Shown here piece after piece: positions 57,901 to 60,000 of a stretch of DNA of 60,000 nt (within the stretch, counting starts at the first letter, position 1; every line of letters starts with the position of its first letter). Made by a program: the position numbers and the translations under genes. The stretch lies in contig NC_092679.1 of assembly GCF_964355755.1 (NCBI RefSeq), positions 22,012,432-22,072,431 on the forward strand, read 5' to 3'. The notes below the pieces were generated by a model. It ran no database searches. It saw only the letters and a program-made list of their open reading frames with translations, and was not told the origin of the DNA. Origin of the DNA: Antedon mediterranea. Taxonomy: Eukaryota; Echinodermata; Crinoidea; Comatulida; Antedonidae.

Positions 57901-60000
57901 CGTCATCAATTAATTTTGTACACTACTGCCTGGCCGGCGATGGTGAATGTACAGCAGTCAGCAGTAGGCCTAGTTAATTTGACTTTTCGCGTCTGGCCTA
58001 GGCTTTGAGCAATTTTAATTGCTATTTTCTTTAGAAAAATTTGAATTTCAAGTATGTTTAATAATGATGATGATATTATTGTATTGGCGAAACAATCGTA
58101 TGATTTCTATTTATTCGAACTTTTCGTAGCCTGCTAGCCGTCGACGATGTACTTGTACACAGTTGAGTTTGGGAAATTCCCACACACAGTTGATCACAAC
58201 GTAGGCTACGAATGCTACGCGTAGCCTATGCACTACGAATGCTACGCCACGCAACCGCCACGCACCCGCCACGCGTAGACTACGTTACCTACGCGTGGCA
58301 AATGTTGCAGTAGTTTTTATCTGTACTGTAGCTGGTAAACATCGGTAACGTACGAACATCGTACGCGAGCTATATACCTAGCCTGACGTTGTATAGTTGC
58401 TGCATTAATTGTCTTTCTATTTTTGCCAGACTCCGTTGATACAAATTGGGGAAAACCCGGTATTTTCGCTGAAAAGTTAGGAGTCTTCCATTTGTTTTGG
58501 CCTCACGATCGATCGAAAAGTGGGCGAATTACAGGTGAAAAACAAAAATATCAATCCGCGCGCAATGCATTTTGGGATTTATAGCGGGCCGCTATAATTA
58601 TTAGAATCGACTTATTTTTCACATTTTTAACCGTTTAAAGACGAAAAAAGTTATCGCAATAGGACCATATAGTATTATTTTTACATTAAATATAGTTTGT
58701 GATCTTAAATTAGATCTAAAAAACGTAGGGAATGGGGCTTTAAAGTCTAAAGACATTTAACAGGGCTTGAAAAATAGTGTTTTACTTATAGTACTCAGAG
58801 TATACTGTACCTAAAGGTCATCTAACTAGATAGGCCTAAAGGTCAAATTTGCATTTTTATTTAAATGTTTGTTACCTTTTCTATTTAATATAGCAGTAAA
58901 CATGCTATTTTGGTCTTGTTGACAAGGTGAAAATTGTCAAAATAATCCATAGTGTATTTTAAAAAAAATATCTACCCTACTGCAGCTTTTACCGGTAGCA
59001 AAATGGAGATAGACAAGAGAGACTAAACTAAAGCTCTGTCTACACTATCAAATTAGTTTGCAAAAAAAAGTGTGATGTTCCCAAAATATGGTGGTGATAT
59101 GACATCAATATGTCCATATATTGGCATAAAGTTTGATAGTGTAGACAGAGCTTAAGTATGGGAATATGAATTGTATAAATAAAGACTGAATTGAAAATGA
59201 AAACACTAAAGGATGCACTATTTACACTGAAGACCGAGACAGCAGATAGTTTTCGCAAAAAGCTAAAAATATTGCAATACAAATTTGCTATTCAATTCAA
59301 TCCAGTTCACATTGAGGTTTGGAAACAAGTATTATCATTATTTAAATTTTTTTGTAAGGTGGGAGGTAGCGGCTGGTGAAATTAATAATAGAGTAAAGGA
59401 TGATTCTAAGCCAACAATCTGTCGCAAAAAAAGAGTCCCATACATCGGTATACATTTAAATTTTATTTTATGTCTTTTACACACATGTGGCTAACTATTA
59501 CTGGTGGTAACAGGGGCTATTTTGTGGACCAGTTCACCGGGGTAACCCCCTATTTGTCTTGAATGATGTACTGTACTAGGTTCTTTAAAGTGCACATATG
59601 TTAAACTGTATACACTGGACCTACAGTTTATAGTCCTTATCCGAGAAGACTCAGAATTGTTTTACATTGGGCATGTTTCATTTAATATCTTTAATTTTTT
59701 TTTGTTAGGCAGATATCATTAAATCCCCCTGTCTCCAGTTCCTGTGCCTATAACATGACAAATTAGGCAGCAAAGCATAGCATACATGTACCAAGTTACC
59801 AAAGTTATTAAAGATGTCAATAGGACAATGAACTCCGACATTTCTTAATTTGCTAGCAAGATGTTCTGAAAATGATACTAGCCCTGGAGCGTCTTCATAT
59901 CTTATTTCTACGTAATCATTGTCTAACTTACCTGGTTGATGCCGAGATGTTTGGCAACGCTTTCAGACACGAAAAGGATGCGACCTTTCCGAGAAATAAA
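25166..60000 (-). CDS. bHLH-PAS transcription factor (HIF/SIM/Met-like), 5' partial, seven exons visible
   Basis: Exons in transcript order are 60000-59932, 45257-45089, 31050-30923, 30556-30372, 30021-29915, 29207-29063 and 27902-25166. They join in frame (3540 nt) to 1179 residues; the bHLH part lies beyond base 60000. PAS-A (1-~125) has GRILFVSESVAKHLGIN, DYIHKDDHNQLKKQF and ERQFFLRMRSVHSRRGT. PAS-B (~150-262) has MFMSRHGMDMSFTFCDDR, GYEPQELIGKTAYQFH, YRFLGKNGDWVWMQTKATII and QYVVCMNYVIG. These match class I bHLH-PAS proteins, which dimerise with ARNT/Tango and act on DNA in the nucleus. The FFLRM..SRRGT and SRHGMDMSF.FCDDR blocks are closest to HIF-alpha and SIM. The long PAS-A insert and EEGEKF after PAS-B recall Methoprene-tolerant. 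No LxxLAP oxygen-degron motif is visible, so a classical HIF-1alpha assignment is not supported. Confidence 0.9.
26382..26562 (-). repeat. In-frame 21-bp coding repeat (INVTPQG)
   Basis: Seven-residue units (I/L)NV(T/S)PQ(G/R) occur seven times in tandem, with degenerate copies on the downstream side (ELNVNTQ, INGVNVTPQR). The DNA unit is ttccttgcggagtaacatta (+1). Slippage-prone but in frame, so copy number could vary between individuals without breaking the protein. Confidence 0.9.
28018..29056 (-). mobile_element. MITE family A, copy 5, interrupted and abutting a splice donor
   Basis: The left half, 28018-28125, starts aagctctgtctacactatca. The right half, 29008-29056, continues tgtccatatatgggcacatc to cacattttgttgtcacacta. 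Between them lies the 882-bp insertion 28126-29007. The right terminal repeat is missing: MITE-like sequence ends within ~10 bp of the donor ACTTAC (29057-29062) of the PAS-B exon. Confidence 0.85.
28126..29007. mobile_element. 882-bp TIR element inserted in the MITE
   Basis: Ends ctacgctcacgctag and (reverse complement of the right end) ctacgctaacgctaag, flanked by a perfect 5-bp duplication TGTCC (28121-28125 and 29008-29012). Subterminal regions carry opposed copies of a TTCGCAAAACTTGCGAAA palindrome and aatttgcgaa motifs. The interior is GC-richer and has no transposase frame. The superfamily is not assigned. Confidence 0.88.
29063..31050 (-). CDS. Exon cluster: end of PAS-A and PAS-B of the bHLH-PAS gene
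   Basis: Four exons with perfect phase agreement. 31050-30923: AANDNEENNSLKDYVQERQF to KVVGYR. 30556-30372: VVQFSGRLKLKC, ICLCRPILPQPVVEMRMDGN and MSFTFCDDR. 30021-29915: IITLIGYEPQELIGKTAYQF to DCHAK. 29207-29063: LIVKGSSSTKHYRFLGKNGD to CMNYVIG. Donors are gtgagt, gtaagg, gtaagt and gtaagt. Splitting PAS-B at CDDR|IITLIGYEP is the exon border also typical of HIF/SIM genes, as far as I recall. Confidence 0.93.
29664..29806 (+). mobile_element. MITE family A, copy 6
   Basis: Complete but mildly diverged: agctctgtccacactatcaa ... ctagcttaatagtgtagtca-gagct. It lies in the intron between two PAS-B exons (29208-29914). Confidence 0.85.
30235..30360 (+). mobile_element. Possible SINE head fragment
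   Basis: agtggagctgtagtatggtg-gttaatgtgattg resembles the head of the SINE at 45533 (agtggagttgtggcttggtg-gttatgatgcttg). No B box is preserved. Intronic, close to the PAS-B exon at 30372. Confidence 0.35.
31310..31440 (+). repeat. Dispersed repeat, copy 1 (caccggggtaaccccct block)
   Basis: caccggggtaaccccctact then cgtctcgaaagatgtactag-gttctttaaag recurs at 59538-59592 (caccggggtaaccccctatt ... tgatgtactgtactaggttc). The upstream part (cagtcaaagactgatctccc) is only here. Likely a SINE or LINE 3' fragment. Confidence 0.6.
32600..32695. repeat. Short tandem repeat with AGGCCT palindromes
   Basis: Units of ggcctaattgga and ggcctatttataattgga alternate (~6 units). Because AGGCCT and AATT are palindromic, either strand reads similarly. 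Confidence 0.8.
33780..33893. repeat. Tandem duplication of ~57 bp
   Basis: atcttttcatgaacgatttt ... ctcttgtccaatagaaacag-gccctta occurs twice in tandem with a few differences. Confidence 0.75.
35744..35936. repeat. 16-bp tandem array, left part
   Basis: Units of taagtctggagtaatg (variants ttatg, atctg, tctagagtattc) repeat about 12 times and then stop at the border of the inserted element. The same array resumes at 38529. Confidence 0.9.
36406..37915. mobile_element. 1.5-kb foldback/TIR element nested in the 2.6-kb element
   Basis: Long terminal inverted repeats of ~90 bp run gggtgtcacgaaagctcaga ... cacctaagattac at the left, with the reverse complement at 37828-37915. A perfect 10-bp target duplication ATTTCATTCA flanks it (36396-36405 and 37916-37925). 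Inside are further opposed pairs: aaattgatgattttacag / ctgtaaaatcatcaattt, and ataacacaagaatctcctgt / acaggagattcttgtgttat. A long target duplication and long TIRs recall Mutator-like elements, but no transposase frame remains. Confidence 0.88.
37110..37285. repeat. ~80-bp tandem duplication inside the nested element
   Basis: gcatcaaattagaaagtcaa then aatcatagaggggatctgct-aatgctctaggggg occurs at 37128 and again at 37214, followed each time by gtagagtaattgact or a close variant. Confidence 0.85.
38529..38700. repeat. 16-bp tandem array, right part
   Basis: Continuation of the array at 35744-35936: ggctggagtaatgtatgtct, then taagtctggagttatg units. It shows that the element between was inserted into a pre-existing array. 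Confidence 0.88.
39540..39680 (-). mobile_element. MITE family A, copy 7 (degenerate)
   Basis: agctctgtgtacgctatcaa at the left; reverse-orientation core (tatggtagtgatatg, tgtccatatatggccacatc). The right terminal repeat has decayed (cataaagttcataaagag). Confidence 0.75.
39885..40500. repeat. Tandem triplication of a ~190-200-bp unit
   Basis: Units start at 39885, 40077 and 40280 with agttaccctgg. All contain ttgaccagaattttaactac (or a variant), tttgctaatgtccat, cagagaagtagaatggtaat and tatgaaaacacaaccctgga. Local duplication inside the intron, moderately diverged, non-coding. Confidence 0.9.
41405..41600. repeat. GAT/AAT-type simple repeats
   Basis: atgatgataatgattataat then gatgatgacgatgacgatga, and a second patch at 41563-41610. 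The apparent reading frame of poly-I across it is repeat-derived. Confidence 0.85.
41660..41812 (+). mobile_element. MITE family A, copy 8
   Basis: agctctgtctacactatcaa at the left; the right end caaaatagtttgatattgta is decayed. A short internal duplication (atatcactaccatag / atcattatcactaccatat) lengthens it. Confidence 0.82.
42339..42477 (+). mobile_element. MITE family A, copy 9 (right end lost)
   Basis: aaagctctgtctatactatc at the left; the catatttgggcatatcacta motif of the core is repeated three times. The right terminal repeat is absent after gggcacatcattggg. Confidence 0.8.
44800..45070. repeat. Degenerate ~75-85-bp tandem repeat next to the PAS-A exon
   Basis: gtagctaagcttaggtgcat ... 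gtcgcaaactataccattta-tgga occurs three times (44870, 44935, 45015) with decay. The upstream start tggcgcaatggttatagtgg is A-box-like, so the source may be a SINE. The third unit ends ~15 bp from the splice donor of exon 45089-45257. Confidence 0.6.
45089..45257 (-). CDS. PAS-A exon of the bHLH-PAS gene
   Basis: Encodes HDMIGNSIIDYIHKDDHNQL, KKQFQVKIPGRQTFKGYGL, then VDDDAPTSMSVNLVDED, bounded by ttttag and gtaagt. IDYIHKDDH is the classic PAS-A (I/F)xxxHPxDH block. The acidic stretch after KKQF is an insert longer than in HIF or SIM, in the place where ARNT- and Met-type proteins carry long inserts. Confidence 0.92.
45312..45457 (-). mobile_element. MITE family A, copy 10
   Basis: agctctgtctacactatcaa ... 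catcaagtttgatagtgtac-agagct, reverse orientation (tatggtaatgatatg before tccaaatatggacacatc). It ends ~55 bp upstream (in gene sense) of the PAS-A exon 45089-45257. Confidence 0.88.
45533..45740 (+). mobile_element. tRNA-derived SINE
   Basis: The head has A-box-like tggcttggtgg (45543) and B-box ggttcaagtcc (45588) at tRNA-like spacing, then a ~130-bp unrelated body and an A-rich tail (cagcaataaaaaaaa). It cannot fold a full tRNA cloverleaf, so it is a SINE and not a tRNA gene. Confidence 0.75.
45745..46070. repeat. GGGGACAC-type repeat with a nested MITE-like unit
   Basis: aagaacctatattaagggga-cacc and opposed fragments aatagggatg / gtccctttaatagg enclose, at ~45864-45985, a unit with tttcccactagagacgcaac at its left end. 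The same arrangement is seen at 19300-19560. Confidence 0.55.
47053..47572. repeat. 19-bp minisatellite, ~27 copies
   Basis: Near-perfect tandem units ggggcaactcgacgaacaa, with variants ggggaaactc and gggggaactc. Since 19 is not a multiple of 3, a frame cycles through all three readings of the unit every 57 bp. None contains a stop on the + strand, and several are open on the - strand, giving frames of 186-248 codons. It starts ~20 bp after a dispersed-repeat motif (cagtagaaccactccttttg). Confidence 0.96.
49320..49640. repeat. Degenerate ~120-bp tandem repeat
   Basis: ctgtccctttaatttatgct, atttacaataaatgtacgct and aatgtcgcctgtagcttgta occur at 49320-49440, 49440-49530 and in part at 49580-49625. 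Short frames across it are not genes. Confidence 0.7.
54074..55946 (-). mobile_element. Left arm of the 4.25-kb palindrome: ~1.87-kb TIR element
   Basis: Starts ctacagtacagataaaaact-actgcaacatttg and ends aaatgttgcagtatttatta-tctgtactgt, so the arm has its own terminal inverted repeats. Subterminal GC-rich tracts are built from variants of acgcgtag/ctacgcgt. An open frame of 136 codons runs 55347-54937 on the minus strand. The reverse complement of almost the whole arm recurs at 56480-58330. Confidence 0.85.
54937..55347 (-). CDS. 136-codon ORF in the palindrome's left arm, function unknown
   Basis: Starts MTEGYFLDTTVFAVVKLPFT and ends FCLTFNLVKFNFY. Cysteine- and phenylalanine-rich, with a hydrophobic C-terminal stretch (~110-136). 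No transposase or other domain is recognised. The matching stretch of the right arm (57084-57492) is the same sequence with indels that split the frame. It may be a chance frame; there is no start context or splice evidence. Confidence 0.2.
   Translation of the reverse strand: MTEGYFLDTTVFAVVKLPFTHVCVSRSTNLLFELCLFTRLYNERSCFVLKLRLNEMLRLFSTMGWMDCLNTVNVKIIEYKYDIIFVPTEIETDHSIRNSFAQCVYIHVFMIRGWILFLNCTFMFCLTFNLVKFNFY
55947..56479. other. Spacer (loop) of the palindrome
   Basis: 533 bp of unique-looking AT-rich sequence between the two inverted arms. It begins with ctactactactactag and ends with taggcctagcctagctaggc. No coding feature. Confidence 0.75.
56480..58330 (+). mobile_element. Right arm of the 4.25-kb palindrome
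   Basis: Reverse-complement copy of 54074-55946, beginning acagtacagataataaatac-tgcaacatttggacgcg and ending caaatgttgcagtagttttt-atctgtactgtag. Small indels and substitutions separate the arms. The reading frame found in the left arm is broken here (two overlapping frames, 57084-57275 and 57241-57492). Confidence 0.85.
59031..59153 (-). mobile_element. MITE family A, copy 11
   Basis: Near-perfect termini aagctctgtctacactatca ... tttgatagtgtagacagagc, with TA-containing flanks (acTA / TTAag). Shorter core than the other copies because part of the right side is deleted. Confidence 0.9.
59538..59592 (+). repeat. Dispersed repeat, copy 2 (caccggggtaaccccct block)
   Basis: caccggggtaaccccctatt then tgtcttgaatgatgtactgt and actaggttctttaaag match the block at 31387-31436. 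Confidence 0.65.
59932..60000 (-). CDS. PAS-A first visible exon of the bHLH-PAS gene (continues past the window)
   Basis: Encodes FISRKGRILFVSESVAKHLG then INQ, ending at the donor gtaagt in phase 0. G(R/D)I(L/I)(F/Y)VS(E/D)SV is the start-of-PAS-A strand motif of bHLH-PAS proteins. The helix-loop-helix DNA-binding region must lie further out, beyond base 60000. Confidence 0.9.

Larger units (their letters stand above)
45258..59931 (-). other. 14.7-kb intron of the bHLH-PAS gene
   Basis: Splits PAS-A between GINQ and HDMIG (phase 0). Holds MITE copies 10 and 11, a SINE, the 19-bp minisatellite, repeats around 49.3-49.6 kb, GGGGACAC-type fragments (45745-46070, 52690-52845) and the 4.25-kb palindrome. 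47800-54070 otherwise shows only AT-rich sequence with no supported feature. Confidence 0.7.

Noticed and set aside
58430-58560. Exon-like stretch with AG...GT borders (gccag|actccgtt ... ttacag|gtgaaa)
   Set aside because: Contains in-frame stops in the readings tried and has no homology. It may be part of a dispersed repeat with the aatgcattttggga motif.

Overview
The window is animal nuclear DNA. It is AT-rich, has canonical GT..AG introns and is crowded with repeats. The three genes recognised, the echinoderm-style 'taggccta' motif scattered through non-coding sequence, and the SINE and MITE types suggest a marine invertebrate deuterostome, most likely an echinoderm. That placement is inference; nothing here fixes the species.

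Layout. (1) 83-3749, + strand: the last five coding exons of a Smaug (SAMD4) post-transcriptional repressor; the SAM domain lies to the left of the window. (2) 3.9-16.4 kb: intergenic, with SINE and MITE copies, a short-period tandem array at 8 kb, and a satellite of ~196-bp units (10.2-15.6 kb) interrupted by a young 943-bp non-autonomous LTR retrotransposon. (3) 16423-18168, + strand: a complete five-exon FAM177A1-type gene. (4) 18.2-25.1 kb: convergent intergenic DNA dominated by a 1.9-kb minisatellite with a 34-bp unit. (5) 25166 to beyond 60000, - strand: a large bHLH-PAS transcription factor. Seven exons are visible: PAS-A, PAS-B and a 2.7-kb terminal exon. The bHLH exon(s) lie beyond 60000. 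Its introns of 14.0 kb and 14.7 kb hold most of the interesting mobile DNA.

The introns and intergenic DNA show layered transposition. There are at least 11 copies of one MITE family. One of them is split by an 882-bp element with a perfect 5-bp target duplication. A 2.6-kb TIR element sits in a 16-bp tandem array and itself carries a 1.5-kb TIR element with a perfect 10-bp target duplication. There is a ~4.25-kb inverted repeat (palindrome), and a 19-bp minisatellite that is open in several reading frames.

The three genes do not form a pathway. Their linkage is still notable: the human SAMD4A, FAM177A1, HIF1A and NPAS3 genes are all on chromosome 14, so the window may preserve an ancestral linkage group. 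No CRISPR array, rRNA gene, intact tRNA gene or intact autonomous transposon was found.
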